Origin: Sinonovacula constricta
Taxonomy: Eukaryota > Mollusca > Bivalvia > Cardiida > Solecurtidae
Length of the DNA stretch: 64,000 nucleotides
Direction: 5' to 3'
Assembly (NCBI GenBank): GCA_007844125.1
Contig: CM017555.1
Coordinates: 21,287,669 to 21,351,668 of the forward strand
The translations under genes were made by a program, and so were the position numbers. Below, one piece after another: positions 37,640 to 47,137 of this stretch (its first letter is position 1; every line of letters begins with the position of its first letter). The notes below the pieces were generated by a model that had not been told where the DNA came from, did not search any database, and saw only the letters and a list, made by a program, of their open reading frames with translations.

Positions 37640-38638
37640 TGATTCAGCTTCAATGCCTTCGAATGTCCACGTGAAAGAGATTGCCGAACAACAAGGACCT
37701 GATATTGTGTGCGATCTCTGTGAAGATGAGCAAGCTCTAAGGTTTTGTGATGAATGCCAGAATAAGTTGGGTGACATATGCTTGCTAGCACACACAAAAC
37801 AAAAAAGGACAAATGGTCACCATGTTGATAAAATCGAAAACGTCCAATTGTTGTTTTTAAAGGTAACATGCTCATTATGCATGGACCAAGCGGAAAGGTT
37901 CTGCGCTGAATGCGATGCTTGTCTGTGTATTAAATGCACAGAGACTCATCATAAACTTAATGATACTTTGTCATTAACAAAACCGATATTCGACACAGCT
38001 TTCAGCGTTGTCGCAAAACCTTTTGGCGGTCATAATGGCAGCACAAATAAAACTCAAGATGAGTTATTAAGCGGTAAAGATCTTTTGAATCAAAAACCAG
38101 ATCTAACGGTTGAAGAGATTAACAAGCCAGCATCTCACAACCCCAGTTACATGACCAAACACGACAGTGAAGACGAGAATAAGTCTTCCGATGAACAGAA
38201 GAACAACAGAGAAAACACTCATGAGCAGCTCGCTGTCAGCCAATTTCTACTTGATAAAAACCTAGATCAGTCGGCCGAGCAAACATCTTCCGAAATCGGC
38301 AAAGTGTACAAACAAATGAAGCCTGTGAAGAAACATTCTTTTGATAGACAAAAGAAAAGCTTGGACACCGATCAAGTACAGTACACAGGTGACCAATATC
38401 CTCTAGATGGACAGTCAGATCAGACGGTAGAGGAAAGAAGCAAGCCATCGTCTCCTGATAGCAGCAACATGTACGAACAAAACAGTTCTGGCGAGAAACA
38501 GTCATTAGATAGGCAGGAACATGACACAGGTAACAACATGATGTACACCCAACTGGATGAAATTGACGAAAAAGGCCAACTGCGCAATTCTGATGTCAGC
38601 AAAAGTTCAAAATCAGGGCCACTGATTGATACAAATGC
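37640..38638 (+). CDS. Gene 2, second coding exon: tandem B-box plus long acidic tail
   Basis: Acceptor CTTTCCAG ends at 37639, phase 2; donor AATGC|GTAAGT follows 38638, also phase 2; length 999 nt, symmetric. It encodes two B-box-type motifs (DIVCDLCEDEQAL start; second motif with CSLC, C-x2-C, C-x2-C, HH) and then about 220 residues rich in Asp, Glu, Lys, Ser and Gln without predicted fold, a likely flexible linker or regulated tail. Near 38471, at the place where the other cassettes end in CATGTATGT, this exon reads CATGTACGA. The donor has been lost and the exon runs on to a new one, which explains its double length. The tail holds diverged repeats of a phrase around QSDQTVEE/DLTVEE and SSPDSSNMY/SHNPSYM, so it may have grown by internal duplication. 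Confidence 0.75.
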
Positions 38639-39036
38639 GTAAGTTTAGTATTTAAATATTTACATTTCTTCTCTATTCAAATAAGTATAAAATGATATTA
38701 CAGAATGATACATAATTAGGACTACTTAATAGTAAGCCAGATTTTAAAAGGTATGTCCGAGAGTATCATATATCATCTCGAGACAATAGACACATACACA
38801 AATTGTTTTACTTTTGATCAAACGCTTCTTCTATGTTCGTTGACCATTATAATAAGTACTAGAAACATATATAATTAAAATCGCTGGAGAAAATGATAAA
38901 AGCTATATGTTGCAGTACTACAATGACGGCAAGTTTCTGACACATTTACTCAATAAATATGTTGCCTACAATGTCTTTAAAATGAAAAAAACAAAAACAG
39001 TTTAAACATATTGATGCCAAGTTAAAATGTTTACAG

Positions 39037-39079
39037 GTACTCTTCAAATTTGGCTTCACTAGATGGAAATGGATCGCAG
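39037..39079 (+). CDS. Gene 2 microexon (43 nt)
   Basis: TTTACAG|G...CAG|GTATGG. The exon supplies the third base of the split codon left by the B-box exons (phase 2 in) and ends in phase 0 (14 codons reading YSSNLASLDGNGSQ). It restores the frame between the phase 2 donor at 38638 and the phase 0 acceptor at 39458; without it those exons do not join in frame. This bridging role is the main evidence that it is real. Confidence 0.6.
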
Positions 39080-39457
39080 GTATGGTAATGTATTGTAGTA
39101 AAGATTGTATCGAATTTAAGTATGTGTCCATACTTCAATATAAAATGTAGGAAGCAATATGAATACAATCCTATAATTGTATGGTTTATGCTAGAAGGAT
39201 AGCTATGCATTTGCATTTTGACTGACCGATAATTGAAACAGAACATAGAATAGTCAATAAAAATTCTTTACAAATGTTCAAAGACAGGAAATTTACAAAA
39301 TATAAATTTAGGAAGAACCCCGAACTTATGTTGCACTGCTGAATCTTCATCTTTGTACTCACATGTTGTCAGACAACTTGTTGAAAATGTTAAACAATTG
39401 CACTATGATTTTCAATGGTGAATGGTTTTGTCATCTGTTTGCTATTTTCAATGTTAG

Positions 39458-39872
39458 GAAGACATACCAGGACAACCATTCGTAGAAAACGTATATACTG
39501 ACAGCGTCAATCTTGCGTGGACCGGTGTGAAAAACTTTATTAAAGGGGACACTTATCAGGTTCACATTGAGAACCTTCAGACAGCGAAATGGCACCGTCA
39601 GAACTTCACCTGCAACAATGGCAGAATTACCAGCTTAGATCCGGGTGCATCGTATGTCTTCAAAGTTCGGCTGGTCAAGGCTAACGGTGATGAGTTGAAG
39701 TACAGCGAGAAAAGCGAAGTGGTAACAACACACATGACCTTTGCTTCGAGGTTGGTTTGCGAATCCATCCCAGTCGAGACAGACCAAGAAGTACCAGGCA
39801 TCTATGCTCTGCCTATGGAGGAGTTGCCACAAGCAAGGAATGAAATTGCTAGGACAAAGAAATACGATATCG
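39458..39872 (+). CDS. Gene 2, fibronectin type III exon
   Basis: Acceptor ATGTTAG ends at 39457 (phase 0) and donor ATATCG|GTGAGT follows 39872 (phase 1). The first ~95 residues read as an FN3 beta-sandwich: a VNLAW strand with its Trp, then YQVHIE, then LDPGASYVFKVRLVKANG, the conserved Tyr-x-Phe-x-Val strand, and a closing SEKSEVVTT. About 40 further residues link to the GTPase. FN3 domains usually bind protein partners and are frequent outside cells, but no signal peptide exists in this gene, so a cytosolic role is likely. It covers residues 505 to 643 of gene 2. Confidence 0.8.
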
Positions 39873-41435
39873 GTGAGTGTTCACAAAAACCAACATGTAT
39901 TAATTACGTGCAATGCACATACAGGTATAAAACAATACATTCAGTTGAAAGATTCGTTTTAGATAAAGAATATTTTATAAAAGCTTCATCTTTTTATCCT
40001 TGAAAATTAGACATATTTGACGAAACATATCATGGAATGGTCGAATTTTAGGGAAATTATTTAAGGTATCCGGCCCATAATAGGCCAAAATATAACAATG
40101 GAAATGGAATTTTTTTTTTCACTTGTTTAACAAAGAGGTTTATGTGGAATTGTTTTATGAAATAAAAATCCGCAAAATATTCATCATTAGTGCATAAAGG
40201 TCAATTTTATTATCCCCCCTTTTTGTCTAAAAGCCCCTACCTGAGGGGTGAAAATGAGATACAATATCACAAAGATCCATTGAGTAAGAATTTATCTGTT
40301 TTGCTAAAAAGGAACAGTATATTTTAATAAACATTACCCCAGCAAACCAAAATGTAAAAAGTCAATCATTCAATTTTAAGACTAATTGTTTTGTTACTAA
40401 AAATAGATCTTGGGGAATTACCTGTTTTTGCCTTAAATTGCAATTTTGATTATTTCTTTTGAAGTATTTATAACAGCAGCTCAATTTTCACATAAAATTA
40501 ACCTCTTGTTTTGTTTTCTCTGTTGTATTTTTTTTAGACACTTTCACCGTATGGTTTTGTAGTATTAAGTCCTTAAGTATCAATATTTGTGTTACTAAAA
40601 ATAGACTGCAATAGACAATTTACAGATTTTTGCTGAATATGCTTCTATTATACATGTGTCTTATTGAAATTATGGTTTAAACTTACAATACTTACTGGCA
40701 TATGACATAATGTAGCAGATCAAGTGTCTATTTTCCCCGAAAAAAATCAGAAGGTCAAAGGTCAAGGTCACAAGAAGTGAAAATAACAAAATTTTACCTT
40801 TTTTCCTTACTTGAATTTGGTTTTCATTTCTGCATTCTCCCTGAATACAATGAGGTTTATATTGACCATTTAAAGGCCTTTGTCAGTATTAAATCAAACC
40901 ATATGGACCCGTAGTTAATAATTCAATGTTTTGTCAGAATAAAAGTAGAATACTGACTCAGTCAGAAAAGTGACTGGAAGCAAAAAATCATAACTTTTTT
41001 CACAAATAATTAATATATTTTTATGAAATTTTAGTGTGCAAACTGTACTAAATCACTGCCTAAAATTTCAGATCTGTCACAATGGAGTAGTGAGGTTTTT
41101 TGCCAAATCCCTGGTTTAGCACCCCCCCCCCCACCCATTTTCTTTTGAATGCATGAACTAAGTCAGGACCATTGCGGTCTTCAATTTCCTTTGTATGTCT
41201 GCCTAGTTTTGTCTTACTCTCAGACATTTGAGATTGATGCTCCAAATTCGGTAATTTTGTTATTACTTTTTTCTGTTATAGTGTCCACAAACATCAACAA
41301 AAAAAAACAACATCAAAGTGAAATCTATATAGCCTGCCCTCGGCATCCTTGATTCAGGGCCCTAATAAATAAAATTGCACAAGGTGGTGCTAAGTATACC
41401 CTGACTCAATCATTCAATAACCAAAAGATAAAAAG

Positions 41436-41740
41436 TTGTGAAAGACCTGGAAAGGAAAGTATGGTAGAACTCACGATGGTAAAGAAGTGTACCAAACTAT
41501 AAAATGTGTCTATGAGCCACAGGATGGCCCTCCCTTTCTTGAAATATCATTGAGCCCCAATGTGTATTACACCTGGGATATGGACCGGTACCAAGAAATT
41601 AATCAAAAGCCAAGTTTGCGGGCTTATTTCATCCACGCCAGGGACTTGCAATCTTACGACCTTTCAGAGTGCGCCAGAGGATTGCATCCTGTTCTACAAA
41701 TCTACCCCCCCCCCCTTCTTTTGACAAGTTGTATATTAGT
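41436..41740 (+). other. Open stretch of about 100 codons inside the TTAA element
   Basis: Frame open from just after a TGA near 41433 through a C-run at about 41705-41718. Its composition is protein-like: balanced charged and aromatic residues, segments such as WDMDRYQEINQKP and SECARGLHPVLQI, with Trp, Cys and several Tyr. It begins without a clear start codon or acceptor and has no family I can name. It could be a fragment of the element's own protein or a captured host exon. Confidence 0.35.
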
Positions 41741-42190
41741 TTGTTTCAAGTAATAACATTTTAGTACCAAATTTGTAAAATTGAAAAAAGTAAATGTTGA
41801 ATATATTTATAAACTTGACTCAAACTGACACCAGAAATATGATATAAGCTGAAGAACAGATCTGATTAAAATATTTTCACTTATCGAATATGTCATTACA
41901 ACAGAATTTTATTTACTTACAATGCAGCTTTGATCAGTAGCAATAAGAATAAATTGAATGTAGAAATAAAGCAATGTTATCAATGATCTTATTTGTAATT
42001 ACACAGTAAAACTGCATTTCTTTACAAGTCATTCTGACACCAATAATGAACATACATTATGTACCAGTACTAACATGACATAAAATATAGAATATTTCAT
42101 ACATGAAATCTTAGTCTTACCACAATAAAATACAGTTTGTACAATTATAGACTTTAGACCGGTATATAAAGTTCCATTTGCTAACTGATA

Positions 42191-42301
42191 TTATTTCACA
42201 ATATCTTCTTCTTCCACATACTCATGACGTTGAACAGGCTCAGGAGGTAAAGACTTTTTCGAAAACCTTCCTCGTTTGTCGCGGACGACATCTTCCGCCA
42301 T
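42191..42301 (-). CDS. Small ORF at the right end of the TTAA element
   Basis: Minus strand, ATG at 42301 in the favourable context AATATGGC, 36 codons, stop TAA at 42193-42191. The product is highly charged: a basic start around RDKRGRFSKK, then an acidic end VEEEDIV. It lies near the right inverted repeat, where the first exon of a transposon gene reading inward would be expected. It may be a remnant first exon; no donor was fixed. Confidence 0.35.
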   Translation of the reverse strand: MAEDVVRDKRGRFSKKSLPPEPVQRHEYVEEEDIVK

Positions 42302-42646
42302 ATTTGTTTACCTTAGTGCAAGTGCCCGTCAAAACAACTTTTTTTACAATTTGATTTTATTTTATCGTAATCATCATTACAAATACTTTTTAATCGCAAA
42401 TACAGTTATGTTTTATTGAAATATATTTTTTTAATCACGATACAATATTTATTAATCTACCGACGGAAACTTCCGATATGCCACAATTTTATTGACCTCG
42501 ACAAACATCGGAAAAGGTTGATCACGTGGTACATTATGGTTCGGATACCTTAAATTACCATTTACTGTACTGTATTGTAGCAATTGTGCAGTCAGTCTTT
42601 TTAACATTGAAATTGCCTACACAACACTTCCTTTCATGGTTGACAG

Positions 42647-42822
42647 GTTCGAGGGGAAAGGATGACATTAACGAAAAGACAATAATGCTAGTCGGGGCGA
42701 CAGGTACTGGAAAAAGCACACTTGTGGATGGTATTGCAAACTACGTCCTAGGTGTAAGGTTAGAGGATCCATTTCGTTTCACTGTGATGCAAGAAGAAGA
42801 CAGAGTAAAACAGCGGGATCAG
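42647..42822 (+). CDS. Gene 2, P-loop exon of the GTPase
   Basis: Acceptor TTGACAG ends at 42646 (phase 1) and donor GATCAG|GTAATA follows 42822 (phase 0). It encodes beta-strand TIMLVGATGTGKST at about 42676-42720, a clear Walker A/G1 motif (GxxGxGKST), followed by LVDGIANYVLGV and an acidic switch region. GIMAP/AIG1-like and related P-loop GTPases have this order. The frame joins directly to the exon at 44293. Residues about 643-701. Confidence 0.85.
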
Positions 42823-43176
42823 GTAATAACTGACCATCAGATAGGGACTTACATAACAGTCATGATTTAATCAAGACAGAAACTCTATGTGATAAACTTT
42901 TGTTTTTGGCTGGTTAACGTCGCCGATTTGTAACGCATCAAACCTTGTCCGAAAGAGTTTAAGGTTTGGTCAAGGCGACAAAATATATACTGGAAAATGT
43001 TCCGACTAACCCGAATTTTACCTAGGTCAAAAACAAAAAGGATTCCAAACATCACTAATATAATATAACAGAAACCTTTTTGATTTTTTGATATCATAAG
43101 CCATGATTTTATGGTATTGACGAGAAGTAGTTTTGTCAAAATCGATTAATATGCTATTTCATATAACAAACCTTTT

Positions 43177-44138
43177 TATACGCCTGTCGAAGACGGGACG
43201 TATCGGTATTATGGGATTACCCATGGCGGGCGGGCGGATATGCGGCGTCCAGATGTTTGTTCGGAGCATAACTCCAACACTATCAAAGCTATTGACTTGA
43301 AACTTCCTAGATGGATAGATCTCATTGAGATAGAGTGCAATGCACAAGAACCATTACTCTGCACTTCATGATGTTGGAGTTACTGCCCTTTGTTTATTTT
43401 TCTTGTCCGTAGCATAACTCCAACATTATCAAAGCTATTGACTTGACACTAGATACATAGATAGGTCTTACTGAGTGCAGTACACAGGAACCGTAACTCT
43501 GCACTTTGTGATTTTGGAGTTATGCCCCTTTGTTTAATTTTCTTGTCCGGAGCATAACTCCAATGTTATCAAAGCTATTGATTAGAAAATTCGCAGGTAG
43601 ATAGATCTCATTCAGACTTAGTGCAATGCACAATAACCGTCACTGTACATGTCATGATTTTGGAGTTATTACCCATAGTTCAATTTTCGTATTTGTTTTT
43701 TGTCTGGACCATACTTCTACATTATCAAAGCTATTGACTTGAAACTTCATAGGTGGATAGATGTTACTGAAACAGAGTGCAGTGCACAAGAACCATCACT
43801 CTGCTCTTCTTATTTTTGAGTAATACCCCTATCTACAAAACTGTCATTACTCTCATGTACATTTTTGTGTATTTGATGTAATACCCCTTCGATTTTTTTT
43901 CAATTACCCAGATTGCAGTCCACAATCATACCAGAGTGCGTTGCACAACAATGCACAGCAGTTTAGGAGTTTGGCAGATTACAGAATTGTATTACTCTAC
44001 TTTAATTTCAATTTTCAATAACCTAAAGTGTAGTCCAAAGCTTTGCCATACTGCATTGCACAGCAGTGCACAGCAGTTTGTTTCAAATTGCTCTATTGAT
44101 GGGCGTATTTTGCTCCGCTTTGTGGTGCTCTTGTTTTG
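43177..44138 (+). repeat. Element with about five tandem ~147 bp units, in gene 2 intron
   Basis: The head ATACGCCTGTCGAAGACGGGACGTAT is palindromic, and the tail (GATGGGCGTATTTTGCTCCGC...GCTCTTGTT) is similar in style to the tail of the 33.5 kb element. Units repeat GAGCATAACTCCAACATTATC, AAAGCTATTGACTTGAAAC and TGCACAAGAACCAT at about 43266, 43410, 43553 and 43707. It sits between the P-loop exon and the last exon of gene 2. It is a second class of satellite-carrying mobile element. Confidence 0.7.
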
Positions 44139-44292
44139 TTTAAAAATGCTATAGCTCTAGCAATTTCCTGTGTTTGAAGAAACAAAACGAATGGTTTATA
44201 TGTATGTCTTTGCAACTTCTTCGGGTATTATTTTTAAGGTAAATGGCATATCATTTAAAGGACTATTTGGTTATTATTTTCTGTCTTGATAG

Positions 44293-45627
44293 GCAATATC
44301 CCAGACGGACTGGATCACGTGTTATTCCTTTAATCCTAAACCAGGAACTAGGCTCCTGTACAGATTAAATGTAATTGACACACCAGGCTTCGGAGACACA
44401 CGAGGGCTAGAAATTGATCAAAATATAATTGAGCAAATTCGACAACTTTTTGAGGAAACTGGAGAGAGAGGAATTCAGACCATAGATGCAGTTTGTTTCC
44501 TTCTTAAGGCACCAGATTCGCGGATGACTGCGTCACAGAAATATATTTTCCATGCAATTATGTCAATGTTTGGACAAGACATCGAGGATAATATATGTAC
44601 ACTGATCACATTTGCTGACGGTTCGAATCCACCAGTGCTGTCTGCGGTGAAAGCTTCAGATTTGCCGTTTGGCAAGACGTTCACTTTCAACAACTCGGCA
44701 TTGTTCTCCGACCCAAGCAATACATTTACGTCTATGTTTTGGGACATGGGTTTGAAGAGTTTTGAAGCATTGTTTAATCATTTTAAAACACTGGAAACAA
44801 AAAGCATACAACTAACAAAGGAGGTTCTGCAGGAGAGACAACGTCTTGAAACAACCTGTCAAAACCTACATCTCAGCATCAATGTCGGCCTATTAACCAT
44901 TCAGAGGCTGAGAACGGAAATACGTTTTTTTATAGAGAACGAGGACGAAATAAATAGAAATGAAAACTTTACATATGTTGTAAATGAAATACAAATAATA
45001 AAGGTAGATCTTCCTGTAGGAGTACATGTCACTAACTGTCTAACTTGCAATAGAACGTGTCATGACAATTGCTCGTATGCAGATGACAATGACAAACAGA
45101 AGTGTTGTGCAATGGACTTCAGTGGACAGTGTGCCCAATGCCCAGGAAAATGCCACTGGACGATGCATAAAAATGCACCTTTCCGGATTGAATTTAATGA
45201 AGTAAAGGTAATAAAAACATATGATGACATGAAAAGAAAATATCAGGAAGCGCAAGGGAAGATACCTACGCTGGAACAGGTGCTCTGTAGGATGGTAGAA
45301 GAACTTGAAGGTCTAACAGATCAAATTGAAGAAATGGTGGATGATATGAGAAAGTGTAACAACCGCCTGAAAGAGATCGCCCTGCGACCAAATCCTCTTG
45401 GGATGATTGATCAGATTGACTTGATGATTCAAGCTGAGAAAGATGAAGGCAGACCAGGATTTCAGAAGCGAATCGAGGTCCTCAAGAGGTTTCGCGAAAA
45501 AGCAGCCATAGGTGAGTCTGTGAAGAGATTTAGAGACGAAAAGACTTCAATCAAAGGTTCGCTACGGGTTGCTAGCTCATCTAAGGTTAAAATAAAAGAC
45601 AAACCTTTTTGGAAGTTTTGGGGCTGA
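44293..45627 (+). CDS. Gene 2, last exon: G domain, helical region, Cys-rich insert
   Basis: Acceptor CTTGATAG ends at 44292 (phase 0); the frame is open to TGA at 45625-45627, 444 codons. It continues the GTPase: G3 is DTPGFGDTRG at 44377-44406, and a G4-like TFADG sits near 44608 (Asp kept, no Asn/Thr-Lys pair). Then come long charged helices, probably coiled coil, split by a Cys/His-rich insert at about 45030-45170 with C-x2-C-x3-C-x3-C, a CC pair, then C-x2-C-x3-C, likely a zinc- or disulfide-stabilised knot. The end is basic and closes FWKFWG, an aromatic tail that could touch membranes. The whole protein (B-box, FN3, GTPase) is probably cytosolic. By analogy with GIMAP and interferon-induced GTPases, a host-defence role is plausible but unproven. 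Confidence 0.85.
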   Translation, partial: AISQTDWITCYSFNPKPGTRLLYRLNVIDTPGFGDTRGLEIDQNIIEQIRQLFEETGERGIQTIDAVCFLLKAPDSRMTASQKYIFHAIMSMFGQDIEDNICTLITFADGSNPPVLSAVKASDLPFGKTFTFNNSALFSDPSNTFTSMFWDMGLKSFEALFNHFKTLETKSIQLTKEVLQERQRLETTCQNLHLSINVGLLTIQRLRTEIRFFIENEDEINRNENFTYVVNEIQIIKVDLPVGVHVTNCLTCNRTCHDNCSYADDNDKQKCCAMDFSGQCAQCPGKCHWTMHKNAPFRIEFNEVKVIKTYDDMKRKYQEAQGKIPTLEQVLCRMVEELEGLTDQIEEMVDDMRKCNNRLKEIALRPNPLGMIDQIDLMIQAEKDEGRPGFQKRIEVLKRFREKAAIGESVKRFRDEKTSIKGSLRVASSSKVKIKDKPFWKFWG

Positions 45628-46065
45628 TTGCATAGCTTGTTAACAGCATAGAAATGATTTGTGTTAGCTATCTCCTACTATTTAACCAAATCGATCGTCG
45701 GAAAGTTATCTACATAGAACAAGTTGGTGTCATTGTTTAATTTATAAAAAAGATAGATAGAATCTACATCTGTTTTCCTTTTACTACAGACGACATCTAA
45801 TTTTAAGAAAACATCTAACGAAGGTTAAAACAAATAATAAATGAAACGTATAAACAAAAAATTAAATAGTTGATGTGAAATTATGACAAAGACCTACATG
45901 TACGATAGAGCTTTCTTATGTGAGGAGTGGAGAATTCATCAATTTATTCTTTTTATAATGGGGTAAAATAATAATTGTCAAACCATTTTGCATGTTCAAA
46001 TGTTTCAATACGAGTACATCGTCCAGTCGTCATAATTATCAATGTTATATTTTATCCATGAATCC

Positions 46066-46071
46066 AATAAA
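46066..46071 (+). terminator. Candidate poly(A) signal of gene 2
   Basis: AATAAA 439 bp after the gene 2 stop; another AATAAA near 46605 could be used for a longer 3' UTR. T- and GT-rich DNA follows the second site's upstream region (46385-46452). Confidence 0.35.
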
Positions 46072-46763
46072 AGTAGTAGCAAATAATGGATCATTTCATC
46101 CATCCCATATTCTGAACATTTCGTAACACGTCTTATTTAGACTTGTATGTGTACTTTGTCTGCATTGACGCTTATATGGTGTTGAGGTGTACCTTTTTGT
46201 TCTATCACGAAGTGTAAACACATGAAAGACTTTCTCAACTGATCTTCTTTATTAAAACTTTTGAACAACTGGTCTGATTACCTGACCTGGCCTTGTTACA
46301 AAATAAGACGTTGTATTTTTAGTTCTTTCTGTGTATCAACCTCAAACAAAACTGCATTGAATGCCTTAGGCACATCTGCACATTTGATACGTTTTTTTGT
46401 TTTTTTTTTGTTTTTTTTGTTGTTGTTGTTTTTTGTGTGTGTGTGTGTGTTTATTTTGTAAAACATTGTCAAAATGAGTAATTTGACTATTTGAAAGCAT
46501 ATAAAATGGAACCATACACAATTAAACGCGTGTTTATCATTGTCTGATATGTGTAGTTATTAACATAAATATGTAGTATTTTGTTTTTCCTATGTGTACA
46601 AGTAAATAAAACATTTTGGATAAATATGAACATTCTTTCCCATAACTTTGTTGCAACACAAAGTGTTGCTAACTATAATTATTGTGTATTTTTCCATTTA
46701 CTACAAACGCATTCGTAAAACAAAAAGTTCGACTTTTACATGTATTAATTAATTAATTAAATA

Positions 46764-46808
46764 TAAGCGTGTGCGTGCGTGCGTGCGTGCGTGCGTGTGT
46801 GTGTGTGT
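46764..46808. repeat. (GTGC)n/(GT)n microsatellite
   Basis: GTGTGCGTGCGTGCG repeated, then GT repeats, just after a short ATTA tract (46746-46760). Confidence 0.9.
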
Positions 46809-47137
46809 TATGTTATCCATGCCTGTGAATAATGTTGTTGGATTTTTTGATACAAATAAACTAAAGTACTTACAATAATTTAATTGTTTACTTACATTGT
46901 TAACTAGGTTTTAACTCATTGATATAATTTATATTTCAAGCATTGCCATATTTTTGTAAAGTAAGATGTCAATTGCATTGTTGACATTGCTGTGAATTAT
47001 ATTATGATGTAAACATCTTCTGTATTTATTTGTATTGTATTATTATAACCATGTTAGTTTAGAGTCTACATATATTTCACTTACGTTAATATATCGAATA
47101 GATTTCGTTAGATTAAATTTGGGCCTGTCTTGATTTA
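46809..47137. other. Short intergenic stretch
   Basis: AT-rich with no gene, repeat or signal that I can support. Confidence 0.4.

Larger units (their letters stand above)
40061..42554. mobile_element. 2.5 kb TTAA-flanked element in gene 2 intron
   Basis: The left end is TTAAGGTATCCGGCCCATAA at 40061; the right end is the complement of TTAAGGTATCCGAACCATAA, finishing at about 42554. Ends, TTAA flank and the GGTATCC core resemble the small MITEs at 1592 and 28260, so this may be a larger family member. It carries two unexplained open stretches, 41436-41740 (+) and 42191-42301 (-), but no transposase that I recognise. Removing it would leave an intron of about 280 bp between the FN3 and P-loop exons. 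Confidence 0.6.

Noticed and set aside
39527..40003. FN3 ORF ending at 40003
   Set aside because: The last ~43 codons lie beyond a strong donor (GTGAGT at 39873) and have intron-like composition.
42526..42870. Single ORF around the P-loop
   Set aside because: Its first 40 codons lie in the end of the TTAA element and the intron. The exon is limited by an acceptor at 42646 and a donor at 42823.
44524..45627. Single-exon gene starting at the ATG at 44524
   Set aside because: The frame is open upstream to a good acceptor at 44292 and includes the G3 motif; the P-loop lies in the preceding exon, so 44524 is an internal Met.
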